Shown piece by piece: positions 1 through 8,279 of a stretch of 64,000 nt of DNA. The translations under genes were made by a program, and so were the position numbers. The DNA comes from BPIH01 sp042408535. GTDB taxonomy: Bacteria; Chloroflexota; Limnocylindria; Limnocylindrales; CSP1-4. The notes beneath the pieces are model-generated. The model had not been told where the DNA came from, did not search any database, and saw only the letters and a program-made list of their open reading frames with translations. The stretch is from NCBI GenBank assembly GCA_042408535.1, contig JBHORA010000027.1, forward strand, positions 17,164 through 81,163, read 5' to 3'. Numbering within the stretch: position 1 is the first letter of the stretch; each line of letters opens with the position of its first letter.

Positions 1-283
1 GCTGGTAGGCGATGTTGCCGAGGACGAGGCTGACGGCGCCCGAAGCGAGGAGGACCCAGACGAGGTCGCGCCCGAGGAACTCGGGGTGGCCAGGACGGAA
101 CTCGACGGCACCGGAGCGAAGGACGACGAGCCAGGCGATGACGGCGACGGGGACCTGGCGGAGGAAGGCGCCGAGGACGGGGTCCACCTCCGGCGCGGCG
201 GCGCGGAGGGTGATGTTGACGACGGTGTACGAGGCGGCGGCGAGGAGGGCCCAGCGCTCGCCGCGGCCGATGTGCGGCAGCAT
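1..283 (-). CDS. EamA/DMT-type membrane transporter, partial (3' end beyond the window)
   Basis: Reading leftward from an ATG at 283, the first ~94 residues are visible. Three hydrophobic segments show: LLAAASYTVVNITLR, a stretch near VPVAVIAWLVVL, and DLVWVLLASGAVSLVLGNIAY. This is the N-terminal pattern of EamA (10-TM drug/metabolite transporter) proteins, with a polar pair near TM1 and a Gly-Asn-x-x-Tyr near TM3. The start was chosen because it begins right at the first membrane segment. It lies 106 nt downstream of the PTS IID gene on the same strand, separated by a strong hairpin, so it may be its own unit or a weakly coupled last gene. Substrate cannot be predicted from the fragment. 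Confidence 0.6.
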   Translation of the reverse strand, partial: MLPHIGRGERWALLAAASYTVVNITLRAAAPEVDPVLGAFLRQVPVAVIAWLVVLRSGAVEFRPGHPEFLGRDLVWVLLASGAVSLVLGNIAYQ

Positions 284-335
284 CAGCCGGCCATCCCGCC
301 CTTCGCCGCCAGGAACGGATCGTCGGCAACGGCAA

Positions 336-366
336 GCGACGGCCCGGGCAGGGCCCGGGCCGTCGC
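336..366 (-). terminator. 14-bp GC hairpin after the PTS operon
   Basis: Perfect inverted repeat: arm 336-349 (GCGACGGCCCGGGC) pairs with 353-366 across a 3-nt loop. It sits in the 106-nt gap between the PTS IID stop and the EamA start. There is no clear T-tract on the minus strand, so it may attenuate or stabilise the mRNA 3' end rather than act as a classical intrinsic terminator. Confidence 0.5.
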
Positions 367-389
367 CGCGTGGGGAGGGCGGTTCCCGC

Positions 390-1358
390 TTACTGCTGGG
401 CCCCCGGGCTCGGGCTGGGTTCGGGGCAGGGGCCGTAGGGCTGGAAGACCGCCGAGCCGCACTGATCGGTCACGTACTGCGGCGCTGCGCCGAAGAATGG
501 GAAGGCGCCGACGAGGCAGATGACGAGGTAGACGACGAGGAGGCGGATGGGGCTCGTCCCGCGCCTGATGAGCCACCAGGTCAGGAGGACGAGACCGAGC
601 GGCAGGAGACCCGGGAAGATCTTGTCGAGGAGATCCCGCTGGATGTTCAGGCGCTCGGCGCCGACCGTTACCGTCGGGGCGACGTAGAGGGCGACGAAGG
701 TCGCGGCGAGGGCCCCGAGGACGAGGTTCCCGAGGACACCGGCCCCGGTGATGAGCCGGTCGAGGGCCCCCGAGCGGAGCATGTCGGTCACGAACTCGCG
801 GCCCCGCTGCCAGCCCTGCATGTAGAAGAAGTAGGCGAGGAAGAGAATCGCCGCCACCTCGAGGACGATGTAGACGATCGCCCCGAGAGGGTTGCCGGTC
901 AACTGCGAGAGATCGGGCTGCGTCCCTGCCGCGGCGCTGATGCCGGCGATGCCGATGCCCAAGGCGAGGAGGAGCGGGGTGACCGTGCCCTGGCTGATCG
1001 TGTCCCCGATCCCGGCCAGGGGCCCCATGAGGCCCGACTTGATCGAGTTGATGGCGTCGTCGTCGATGTCGGCCCCGTTCGCCCGCTGCTCCTCCATGGC
1101 GATGACGGCACCGTGGATGACACCGCCGACGTTCGGTTCGGTGTTGAAGAAGACGAGGTGTCGCTTGAGGGCCGCCGAAATCTCTTCGGGGGTGTGGTAG
1201 AGCTTTCGGATGATCGGCGTCATGGCGTGGGCGAAGGCCGTCGCCTGAAGCCGCTCGTAGTTGTAGCAGGCGTGGGAGAAGAAGGTCCAGAGGACCCACG
1301 ACCAGATGACGTCGCGGCGGGTGATCTTGCCGCCGGCTGCTTCGGCTTGGGCGGTCAT
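390..1358 (-). CDS. PTS mannose/fructose/sorbose family, IID membrane component
   Basis: 322 aa. Family-defining stretches are visible: a start with ITRRDVIWSWVLWTFFSHACYN, FNTEPNVGGVIHGAVIAMEEQ around residue 75-95, and LMGPLAGIGDTISQGT around residue 110-125, followed by C-terminal membrane segments. IID and IIC together form the sugar-translocating channel of mannose-type permeases. The start lies 2 nt after the IIC stop, so the two are translationally coupled. The length is slightly above the usual ~280-300 aa because of a hydrophilic C-terminal tail ending in Pro/Ser. The sugar cannot be assigned from sequence alone. Confidence 0.9.
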   Translation of the reverse strand: MTAQAEAAGGKITRRDVIWSWVLWTFFSHACYNYERLQATAFAHAMTPIIRKLYHTPEEISAALKRHLVFFNTEPNVGGVIHGAVIAMEEQRANGADIDDDAINSIKSGLMGPLAGIGDTISQGTVTPLLLALGIGIAGISAAAGTQPDLSQLTGNPLGAIVYIVLEVAAILFLAYFFYMQGWQRGREFVTDMLRSGALDRLITGAGVLGNLVLGALAATFVALYVAPTVTVGAERLNIQRDLLDKIFPGLLPLGLVLLTWWLIRRGTSPIRLLVVYLVICLVGAFPFFGAAPQYVTDQCGSAVFQPYGPCPEPSPSPGAQQ

Positions 1359-1360
1359 GG

Positions 1361-2287
1361 CTAGGCCTCCGATCCGGACTTCATCTCGCTGGCCACCTGC
1401 TTCGTGGCGGCCGTCGCCGCCAGGGCGGCACCCCGCTCCCGCTGGCCAACGAAGTAGACGTGGAGATAGGCGAGGACGAGGCCGATGGCGCCGATGATGA
1501 CGATCGACAGCGATCGGTTCGAGGCGACCATCATGAGGTAGCCGAGGAAGAAGTAGGGAATGACGGCGCCCCGGAAGATGAAGCGCATGTTCATCGCGAT
1601 GCCGATGGCAGGCAGGACACCGCCGGCGACGGCGAGCCCGTTCAGCACCCAGATCGGCAGGGCGTTCAGGATGTCGGTCACGAAGCCGGTGCCCAGGTAC
1701 GCCGCCAGGAAGACCGGGACGAAGGTGATGAGAAAGAGGTAGATCTGGGGATAGAGCCAGTTCGCCCTTGCCACCTCCCCGATGTTCGCCTCCTCCGCCT
1801 TCCGATCGGCGTAGTGGACGAAGACGACGTTGCCGGTCATCCGGGCGTTCCAGATGACCGTCCCGAGGAGGCCGATCGGCACCGCCAGGGCCAGGGCGGC
1901 GCCGTAGTCGAGGTTCCCGGCCAGAGCGAGAGTCGTCCCGACCCAGCCGGCGAGGGCCGGATCACCCGGGATCGCGCCGCCAGCCGAGATGAAGCCGAGA
2001 TAGATGAGGTTGATGGCCGCCCCGATGAGGGTCCCCTTCGCCGGATCGCCGAGGATGAGGCCGACGAAGAAGCCCGCCACGAGGGGCCGGTAGAGGGTGA
2101 AGAAGCCCATGCCGAACAGCCACGGCCCCTGGGCCATGTAGTAGCCGAAGCCGATGAGGGCCGCCTGGACGAGGCTGACCGTGATCTCGTGCCCGCCGTC
2201 CTGGGCGAGGACGGCGGCCGGCAGCATCGCCAGGAGGCCGGCTGCGACGAGGGCGACGCCGACGATGCGGCGGATCGGTATGCGCAT
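1361..2287 (-). CDS. PTS mannose/fructose/sorbose family, IIC membrane component
   Basis: 308 aa from the ATG at 2287, which is preceded by a strong GGAGGAGGAAAGG Shine-Dalgarno; an in-frame start six codons upstream would overlap that site and is less likely. Body: QAALIGFGYYMAQGPW, FVGLILGDPAKGTLIGAAINLIYLGFISAGGAIPGDPALAGWVGT, then further hydrophobic spans, as in EIIC of mannose-type systems. Oddity: residues ~8-28 form a signal-peptide-like hydrophobic stretch ending in AVLAQD, ahead of the segment where EIIC proteins normally begin. It could be an extra TM helix or a cleaved leader. Confidence 0.9.
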   Translation of the reverse strand: MRIPIRRIVGVALVAAGLLAMLPAAVLAQDGGHEITVSLVQAALIGFGYYMAQGPWLFGMGFFTLYRPLVAGFFVGLILGDPAKGTLIGAAINLIYLGFISAGGAIPGDPALAGWVGTTLALAGNLDYGAALALAVPIGLLGTVIWNARMTGNVVFVHYADRKAEEANIGEVARANWLYPQIYLFLITFVPVFLAAYLGTGFVTDILNALPIWVLNGLAVAGGVLPAIGIAMNMRFIFRGAVIPYFFLGYLMMVASNRSLSIVIIGAIGLVLAYLHVYFVGQRERGAALAATAATKQVASEMKSGSEA

Positions 2288-2323
2288 CCTTTCCTCCTCC
2301 TGCAAGGTGTGGGACGGAGTGCC

Positions 2324-2806
2324 TCAGGTGCCTTTGTCGAGGCTGGCGAAGGCGACGCCCCGGTCGTCGGGGACGATCCGCAGCTCGACCCGCGTTCCGG
2401 AGCGCTCGAGGGCTCGCATCGCCTCGAGCTCCTCGGCGTTCGCCGAGATGTTCTTGTAGAGGGGCTTGCGCCCCGGTCCGGCACCGATCCCGCCGACGTT
2501 GAGGGCGTCGAACGGGACACCGGCCTCACGGAGCCGGAGCGCGGTGATCGGGGACCGCATGAGGACGAAGACCTGCTCCTCGTCGCTCGCCGCCCGGGCG
2601 ACGCGCTCGATCCCATCGGCGAGGCCGTGGACCTCCACCGGCACGCCGGGTGGTGCCGCGAGGGTGAGGACCTCGGACAGGAAGGCGTCCTGGGCGGTCC
2701 GGTCGTCGACGATGATGATCCGGTCGGCCCCAACGGCCTTCAGCCAGACGGCCACGACCTGGCCGTGGATGAGTCGGTCGTCCACGCGAACGAGTTTCAA
2801 CGCCAT
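2324..2806 (-). CDS. PTS mannose/fructose/sorbose family, IIB component
   Basis: 160 aa. Starts MALKLVRVDDRLIHGQVV; His14 in the DDRLIHGQ motif is the phosphorylated residue of this family. A GGAGGG Shine-Dalgarno precedes the ATG at 2806, and the longer reading frame upstream has no family similarity. The cytoplasmic IIB takes phosphate from IIA and passes it to the sugar on IIC/IID. It lies 36 nt before IIC and 99 nt after IIA in the same operon. Confidence 0.92.
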   Translation of the reverse strand: MALKLVRVDDRLIHGQVVAVWLKAVGADRIIIVDDRTAQDAFLSEVLTLAAPPGVPVEVHGLADGIERVARAASDEEQVFVLMRSPITALRLREAGVPFDALNVGGIGAGPGRKPLYKNISANAEELEAMRALERSGTRVELRIVPDDRGVAFASLDKGT

Positions 2807-2905
2807 CCAGCCCTCCACGCTCCTGCCTGGGTCAGTCGGTCGTGGGCCGCCACGGGACCGACGGCGCACACCTCCGGGTGCGGTCGGGATCCGGCCTCAC
2901 GGTCG

Positions 2906-3331
2906 TCATGGGGTTCGCTCGGCGACTCGGGTCCGCTCGGCGCCGAGGCGGCGAACGGCGACGAGGTTGTCGCGGCCGGCGGCGACGAGGCGGTCGATGG
3001 CGGCGTCGTCGAGCGATTCGAGGGAGGTCGCCGCCTCGATGAGGATGGCCAGGTTGATGCCGGAGACGAGGACGAGCCCCGGGCGATCCCGGGCCACGAC
3101 GAGGGCGACGTTGTGCGGCGTGCCCCCCCAGAGGTCGGTCAGGAGGAGGACGGGCTCGTCCGGGTCACCGAGGGCCTCGACGAGCCGTGCCTGGAACGAC
3201 TCGGGGGAGTCGGTCGGCTCGAGGGGGACGGCGACGACGTTCGGGAGCTGACCGCAGATGAGTTCGGCGCTGGCGAGGAAGCCGCTCGCGAGCGCGCCAT
3301 GGGCCGCGAGGACGATCCGGAACTCCGCCAC
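2906..3331 (-). CDS. PTS mannose/fructose/sorbose family, IIA component
   Basis: 141 aa, first gene of the operon. The N-terminus MAEFRIVLAAHGALASGF carries His11 in the AAHG motif that accepts phosphate from HPr. LLLTDLWGGTPHNVA around residue 65-80 and LVSGINLAILIEA around 90 are the other family hallmarks. It is a stand-alone IIA, not fused to IIB as in E. coli ManX. No HPr or enzyme I gene lies in this window, so the phosphate donors must be encoded elsewhere. A good promoter lies upstream at 3458-3487. Confidence 0.92.
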   Translation of the reverse strand: MAEFRIVLAAHGALASGFLASAELICGQLPNVVAVPLEPTDSPESFQARLVEALGDPDEPVLLLTDLWGGTPHNVALVVARDRPGLVLVSGINLAILIEAATSLESLDDAAIDRLVAAGRDNLVAVRRLGAERTRVAERTP

Positions 3332-3457
3332 GTTGTCCGCTCCCTCGTTCGGCCGTCGACCCCGTCGACCCCGTCGATCCCGGCTCGCCGACGGTCGGGC
3401 GATCGACCGGTCCTTGGTGAGAATATTCGCGTGGAATTCTTGCAGCCGGGCACATCA

Positions 3458-3487
3458 TCTATACTCCCTCCGGACCACCGCTGTCAA
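3458..3487 (-). promoter_or_regulatory. PTS operon promoter
   Basis: On the minus strand TTGACA (3487-3482) and TATAGA (3463-3458) are separated by 18 nt, a near-consensus sigma-70-type promoter placing transcription start near 3450, about 120 nt before IIA. On the plus strand TATACT (3460-3465) overlaps the same DNA and may serve the regulator gene. GAATATTC and GAATTC (about 3421-3439) just downstream form a quasi-symmetric site that could be the SorC operator. Confidence 0.65.
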
Positions 3488-3508
3488 GTTTAGGGGGCGA
3501 AGAGAACG

Positions 3509-4543
3509 ATGCAGGCGGCACGTGTCGGTCGGGCTCGCCTCGGCGGAAGCGATCGGGAGATGATGCGGCTCGTCGCCGAACTCTACTACCTCCGCGATCT
3601 GACGCAGCCGGAGATCGCCCGCTTGACGGGCTTTTCGGTTTCGAAGGTTTCCCGACTCCTCGCCCAGGCGAGGGCGCTTGGGGTCGTCCGGATCAGCGTC
3701 GAGCCGTCGACGGCCGTGGAACCGCCCGTGGCGAAGGCCCTCGCCGAGCGGTTCGGCGTCGAGGTCCACGTCACGCCGGGCGGGGATCCGCATCCGTCCG
3801 TCGCTGCCAGATTGTGCGGTGTCGGGGCGGCCGAGGTCATCGCCCGCGAGCTGCCGAGGTCGGGCGTCGTCGGGATCACCGGTGGCTACACGGTCGGCGC
3901 CCTTGTCTCGGCGCTGCCCCGCCTCGAGCGACCCGAGCTGACCGTCGTCCCCCTCGTCGGCGGCTGGGATACCCGGAACCCGCACCTCGACTGCAACGAG
4001 CTCGTGCGCCGCTTCGCCGAGCGTCTCTCGGCCGACGTCCGCTTCCTCCATGCGCCGGGGATGCTCGACTCCGAGGAGACGAAGCTGGCCCTCCTCCGGG
4101 ACAGCGGGATCGCGGCGACGACCCGCTACTGGGAGCGGCTCTCGCTCGCCATCGTCGGCACGAGCGGTGGCCCGCTCGCCCGGCCGGGCTATGGCACGGT
4201 CATGGATCGCCTCGACGAGGCAGGTCGGCGTCGGCTCGCCGAGAAGGAGGTGGTCGGCGACCTCGGTGGCCATCTCTTCCGGCGCGACGGCTCCTTCGTC
4301 GACGACGAGTGGTCGAGGCGGACGATCGCCATCCCGATCGAGCTCCTCCGGCGAACGCCGCGGGTGGTCCTCGTCGCCGCCGGTTCGAACAAGGTCGAGG
4401 CGATCGCCGGCGCCCTCCGTTCCGGTCTCGTCCATGTCCTCGTCACCGACCGCCCAACGGCGGAGGCGGTCGTCGAGACGGTGGAAAAGGCGGATCTCTC
4501 GGCCGGGAGGCGGACCCGGCAGCCCTTGGCAGCGCGACCCTGA
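3509..4543 (+). CDS. SorC/DeoR-family sugar-responsive transcriptional regulator
   Basis: 344 aa. Residues ~18-60 are the SorC-type helix-turn-helix (MMRLVAELYYLRDLTQPEIARLTGFSVSKVSRLLAQAR). The rest is the NagB-like sugar-phosphate-binding domain: GITGGYTVGALVSALP, VVPLVGGWDT, GTSGGPLARPGYG, VAAGSNKVEAIAGALRSG. Such regulators bind the phosphorylated product of the system they control. It is divergent from the PTS operon across a 177-bp gap with overlapping promoters, so it most likely controls that operon. GGGGG lies upstream of the ATG at 3509. Confidence 0.9.
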   Translation: MQAARVGRARLGGSDREMMRLVAELYYLRDLTQPEIARLTGFSVSKVSRLLAQARALGVVRISVEPSTAVEPPVAKALAERFGVEVHVTPGGDPHPSVAARLCGVGAAEVIARELPRSGVVGITGGYTVGALVSALPRLERPELTVVPLVGGWDTRNPHLDCNELVRRFAERLSADVRFLHAPGMLDSEETKLALLRDSGIAATTRYWERLSLAIVGTSGGPLARPGYGTVMDRLDEAGRRRLAEKEVVGDLGGHLFRRDGSFVDDEWSRRTIAIPIELLRRTPRVVLVAAGSNKVEAIAGALRSGLVHVLVTDRPTAEAVVETVEKADLSAGRRTRQPLAARP

Positions 4544-4549
4544 CTCGGG

Positions 4550-5152
4550 TCAGCGCCTGCCGGCTGGCGAGAGCGAGCTCGAGGAGAGGGCGAGCTCGAG
4601 ACGAGGGAGGACGTCGGCGACATCGTCGACGACCACGACGCTCGCGAGCTCGGCTCGCTGCGGGACGAGCCAGCGCCAGAGTGCTCCGAGCCAGTGGCGC
4701 CATTCGCTGCCGACCAGGAGGAGGTGGGCACGTCGCCCCGCGATCTGCCAGGCGAAGGCGGCTTCGGCGAGGCTGCCCGGGCCGGGTCCGATGACGAGGA
4801 TCGCCGGCAAGCCGCCGAGGGCGGCGCACTGAGCGTAGGAGTCCGGCATCCAGTGGATCTCCGTCAGCCACGGTGCGGGCTCGGCCGACCAGCTCCGGAC
4901 CGGCAGGCCGATGGCTCGGCCCCCGACCGCCGCGGCTCCTGCCGCCACGGCCGCGACGAGGTCGCCGTAGCCGGTCGAGACGACGGTGTAGCCATTCGCA
5001 GCGAGGAGCGAACCCAGGTGTTCCGCTGCCTCGAGGGACGAACGGCCAGCTGGCCACCCGAGCCGGGCGAGGACGGCGACGGGCACTCGCTCGCCCGGGC
5101 CAGCGCCCGACCGAAGAGGAATGGGGTGCGCTCCGACTCGTTCGGCGATCAT
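4550..5152 (-). CDS. LOG/SLOG-superfamily nucleotide-binding protein
   Basis: 200 aa from ATG 5152 (GAAGGA 10 nt upstream); a longer reading frame begins with a low-complexity Pro/Arg stretch and was not used. The pattern is a divergent LOG fold: VAVLARLGWPAG, LLAANGYTVVSTGYGDLVAAVAAGAAAVGGRAIGLPV, then LPAILVIGPGPGSLAEAAFAWQ in the place of the PGGxGTxxE loop. LOG proteins cleave cytokinin-type nucleotides or bind nucleotides. Here the PGGxGT loop reads GPGPGSLAE, so catalysis is uncertain. It is convergent with the SorC gene, 6 nt away. Confidence 0.6.
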   Translation of the reverse strand: MIAERVGAHPIPLRSGAGPGERVPVAVLARLGWPAGRSSLEAAEHLGSLLAANGYTVVSTGYGDLVAAVAAGAAAVGGRAIGLPVRSWSAEPAPWLTEIHWMPDSYAQCAALGGLPAILVIGPGPGSLAEAAFAWQIAGRRAHLLLVGSEWRHWLGALWRWLVPQRAELASVVVVDDVADVLPRLELALSSSSLSPAGRR

Positions 5153-5860
5153 CGGCGACGGTCCTTCGGTCACTGCGAATCCTGACACAAGATTCGTTGC
5201 GGTGCTGTGCCGTGACCGGGATCGGTGCCCGCGTTCGTCCCCCGAAGGGCACGCCGAGACCCCGGAGGGTCTCGGCGGAGGGGAGGAGGGTGTGCGGGGG
5301 AGGTCCGGCACCGGCGACGACTGGTGCGCAGCCGGGGAGCCTCTCGGCTCCGTCGCCGGTGCAGCATCGTGCCCGCAGCGACTGGAACGATACTCGATCG
5401 GTCTCGGAGGCGGGGCGGCCGGATGTCACCCCCTCGACGGGCCGGGGGTCACGAAGCGGCCGGTCCGACGAGATGCCGGCCGGCTGGCGGACGGCGGCGA
5501 GCGAGGAGCGTCGTGTCCCGATGGCGGCGGGCCGACAGCAGAACCAGGGCGTCTGCCCGCGAGGTTCGAGGCGACGAACGGCCGGAGGGTTGGGCCCCTC
5601 CGGCCGAAGATCATTCCCCCGGCGCGCTGGCCGGCGTACGGGAATGATAACGGGCCAGCTGCCGATCCGTTACGGAGGCGCCCTTCGCACCGAGCGGCTC
5701 CCAGGTGCCGTCGAATCCGAGGGCGGTCGACCGGCTAGCATACTGGCGACCAACGCCGGGGGACGGCCCTCCGAGCCGCGTGTCCCTCGGCGACCCGCAG
5801 ACCGTCAGCGTCCGATGATCCAACCGGGGGCGGTGGCCACTGCCCCCCAAGGGGGTTGCC
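5153..5860. other. Intergenic region, ~700 bp
   Basis: I see no credible coding region; the reading frames here are Arg/Pro/Gly-rich and lack family features. One 11-bp hairpin lies at 5579-5606 (arms CGGCCGGAGGG/CCCTCCGGCCG). TAGCATACT near 5736 could be a -10 element for the ABC operon. AAGGGGG before 5861 is the ribosome-binding site of the next gene. Confidence 0.45.
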
Positions 5861-6817
5861 ATGAGCCTCGTCCTCGACAACCTGACGAAGCGCTTCGGGA
5901 CGACCGTCGCCCTCGACGGCGTGAGCTTCGAAGCACCGGCTGGCCAGATCTTCGGTTTCCTCGGCGCCAACGGTGCCGGCAAGACGACGGCCATGCGGAT
6001 CGTTCTCGACATCCTCAAGCCCGACGAGGGACGGGTGACCTGGCGGGGGATCCCGACCGATACCCTACCCCGGAGTACCTGGGGCTACCTCCCCGAGGAG
6101 CGCGGTCTCTACCCGCGGATGAAGGTCCTCGACCAGCTCGTCTTCATCGGCGTCCTCTTCGGCCTCACCCGACGCGAGGCGGCCGCCCGGGCGAAGGCGT
6201 GGCTCGCCCGCTTCCGGATCGCCGACTACGCCGACCGCCGGGCCGAGGAGCTCTCGAAGGGGAACCAGCAGAAGGTCCAGGTCATCGCCGCCATCCTCCA
6301 CGATCCGGAGATCCTCCTCCTCGACGAACCCTTCTCCGGGCTCGACCCGGTGAACGCCAACCTCCTGAAAGAGGCCCTCCTCGAGCTGAACGCCCGGGGC
6401 CGGACCATCGTCTTCTCGACCCACCAGATGGACCAGGTCGAGGAGCTCTGCCACTCGGTCGCCATCATCGACCGCGGTCGGCTCGTCCTGGCGGGTCCCC
6501 TCAGCGAGGTGAAGCGCTCGACCGGCAAGCGGGTCGTCCGGATCGGCGCCAGCGATGGACGCCTCGACTGGCTCGCCGAGCTCGACGGCGTGCGGGTGAC
6601 CAGGCTCGGCCAGGACTACACCGAGGCCGAGGTCGCCGCCGGTCGGGACCCGGAAATCGTCCTCGCTGAGGCCCTCCGGCGCGGCGCCTACGTGACCCGC
6701 TTCGAGATCGGCGACCCCTCCATCGAGCAGATCTTCATCGAACGGGTCGGGCGGCCGCCCTCGGAGGACGAGGGCCGCCTCGCGCCAGCTGCGTCCGCCG
6801 GGGAGGTGGAACGATGA
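5861..6817 (+). CDS. ABC transporter ATP-binding protein (NatA-like, ABC-2 exporter)
   Basis: 318 aa. Walker A GANGAGKTT at ~35-43, Q-loop region GYLPEERGLYPRM (the EERGLY form typical of NatA/YhaQ), signature LSKGNQQKVQ, Walker B LLLDEPFSGLDP and switch His in STHQMDQVEELC. A ~100-aa C-terminal DUF4162-like domain follows. It is the cytoplasmic motor for the adjacent permease, which overlaps by 4 nt (ATGA). The substrate is unknown; NatAB relatives export Na+ or small toxic compounds. Confidence 0.88.
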   Translation: MSLVLDNLTKRFGTTVALDGVSFEAPAGQIFGFLGANGAGKTTAMRIVLDILKPDEGRVTWRGIPTDTLPRSTWGYLPEERGLYPRMKVLDQLVFIGVLFGLTRREAAARAKAWLARFRIADYADRRAEELSKGNQQKVQVIAAILHDPEILLLDEPFSGLDPVNANLLKEALLELNARGRTIVFSTHQMDQVEELCHSVAIIDRGRLVLAGPLSEVKRSTGKRVVRIGASDGRLDWLAELDGVRVTRLGQDYTEAEVAAGRDPEIVLAEALRRGAYVTRFEIGDPSIEQIFIERVGRPPSEDEGRLAPAASAGEVER

Positions 6818-8172
6818 ACCCCGCCCGAGACCTTCGGAACATCGGTGCCGTCGCCCGGCGGGAGTTTTTCGCCCGGGGCGCGACGAGGACGTTCGTCTTT
6901 TCCACGGTCGTCCTCGTCCTCCTCGTCTCCGGCGTCGCGCTCTCCCCGATCATCGTCCGCTTCTTCGGCGACCAGGCCGGGACGGACCGGATCGCCCTCG
7001 TCGGGGATGCAGCGCCGCCGTCCCTCGACGTCCGTGGCACCCTCGAGCGGCTCCTCAACGCGTCGGCCATCGTCGCCCCCGGGACGAGCCGTCCGGGGAC
7101 GAATGGCCGCCCGGCCTTCGAGGTCGACGCTGTCGCCACGGCCGACGAGGCCCAGCGGGGCGTCGAGGAGGGCAGGTACGACGCTGGCCTCGTCCTCGGT
7201 CGTTCGGCGAGTGGCGACCTCGCCTTCACCCTCTACACGAAGGCGCTCCCGACGAGCCGTCTGCCCCAGCTCCTCCAGCAGGCGGCGGCCGCCATCGTCA
7301 TCGGCGATCGCCTCGATCGGCTCGGGATCTCGCCGAGCCAGGCGGCCGGCCTCTTCGCTCCACCAACCTTCGAGGTCCGGCGCTGGGACGCCGAGACGGG
7401 CTGGGCCGAGCGACCCGACACAACCGACACGGCGGAGGCGATCGTCGGAGCGTCGATCGCCGGCACCGCCCTTGCCGTCTTCATCCTCCTCGCCATCGTC
7501 CTCTACGGGCAGTGGGTGGCGATGAGCGTCGTCGAGGAAAAGACGAGCCGGGTTCTCGAAGTCATCCTCGGGGCGGCGACGCCGTTCCAGCTCCTGGCCG
7601 GCAAGGTCATCGGCGTCGGCGGACTCGGTCTCCTCCAGTATCTGGTCACCGTTGTGCCGGCCGCCCTCATCCTCGTCTTCCAGGACCAGATCGCGGCCCT
7701 CGTCCTCGGCCAGGAAGGGGGCGCCAATCTGCCGACCTGGCTGACCCCGGGGATCCTCGTCGCCTTCGGGGTCATGCTCGTCCTTGCCTTCGGGCTCTAC
7801 GCCGTCCTCTACGCGGCCGCCGGGTCGCTCGTCAGTCGCCAGGAGGACGTGAACACCGCCGTCGCCCCGCTGTCGCTCGTTTCGACGGTCGGCTATGTCG
7901 TCTCCGTCTGGGCGGCCTCGGGGGTCGTCGACCTCCGGTCGCCGCTCATCGTCGTCCTCACCCAGGTCCCCTTCCTCGCCCCGTACTTCGTCCCCTCGCG
8001 GCTCGCCTTCGGGACGATCAGCCCTGCCGAAGTCGTCCTCGCCGTCGTTCTCCTCCTCCTGTCGATCCCGGTCGCGATCTGGTTCGCCGCCCGGCTTTAC
8101 GCAGCGGGGATCCTCATGTACGGGCAGCGACCGGGCCTGCGGACCCTCCTGGCTGCGCTCCGGGGGGCGTGA
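6814..8172 (+). CDS. ABC-2 family permease (NatB-like)
   Basis: 452 aa. One TM helix near the N-terminus (FVFSTVVLVLLVSGVALSPIIVRFF), a ~180-aa extracytoplasmic domain, then about five C-terminal TM spans beginning IVGASIAGTALAVFILLAIVLYGQW. The motif SVVEEKTSRVLEVILGAATPFQLLAGKVIGVG is diagnostic of NatB/YhaP permeases. The start overlaps the ATPase stop by 4 nt, so the two form a coupled exporter operon. Confidence 0.87.
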   Translation: MNPARDLRNIGAVARREFFARGATRTFVFSTVVLVLLVSGVALSPIIVRFFGDQAGTDRIALVGDAAPPSLDVRGTLERLLNASAIVAPGTSRPGTNGRPAFEVDAVATADEAQRGVEEGRYDAGLVLGRSASGDLAFTLYTKALPTSRLPQLLQQAAAAIVIGDRLDRLGISPSQAAGLFAPPTFEVRRWDAETGWAERPDTTDTAEAIVGASIAGTALAVFILLAIVLYGQWVAMSVVEEKTSRVLEVILGAATPFQLLAGKVIGVGGLGLLQYLVTVVPAALILVFQDQIAALVLGQEGGANLPTWLTPGILVAFGVMLVLAFGLYAVLYAAAGSLVSRQEDVNTAVAPLSLVSTVGYVVSVWAASGVVDLRSPLIVVLTQVPFLAPYFVPSRLAFGTISPAEVVLAVVLLLLSIPVAIWFAARLYAAGILMYGQRPGLRTLLAALRGA

Positions 8173-8267
8173 CGGGGCTCGCCCTCGCTCGGGGCGGACG
8201 ACTGGCGTCGCTCCGGCCGAAGGTCCCTTGACGAGCGCCGCGACGGTGGACGTTCTGGCGGATCGGC

Positions 8268-8273
8268 TAGGAT
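8268..8273 (+). promoter_or_regulatory. Leaderless-type -10 box
   Basis: TAGGAT with 6 nt before the ATG at 8280; no Shine-Dalgarno is present, so the transcript probably begins at the start codon. Confidence 0.6.
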
Positions 8274-8279
8274 CGGACG

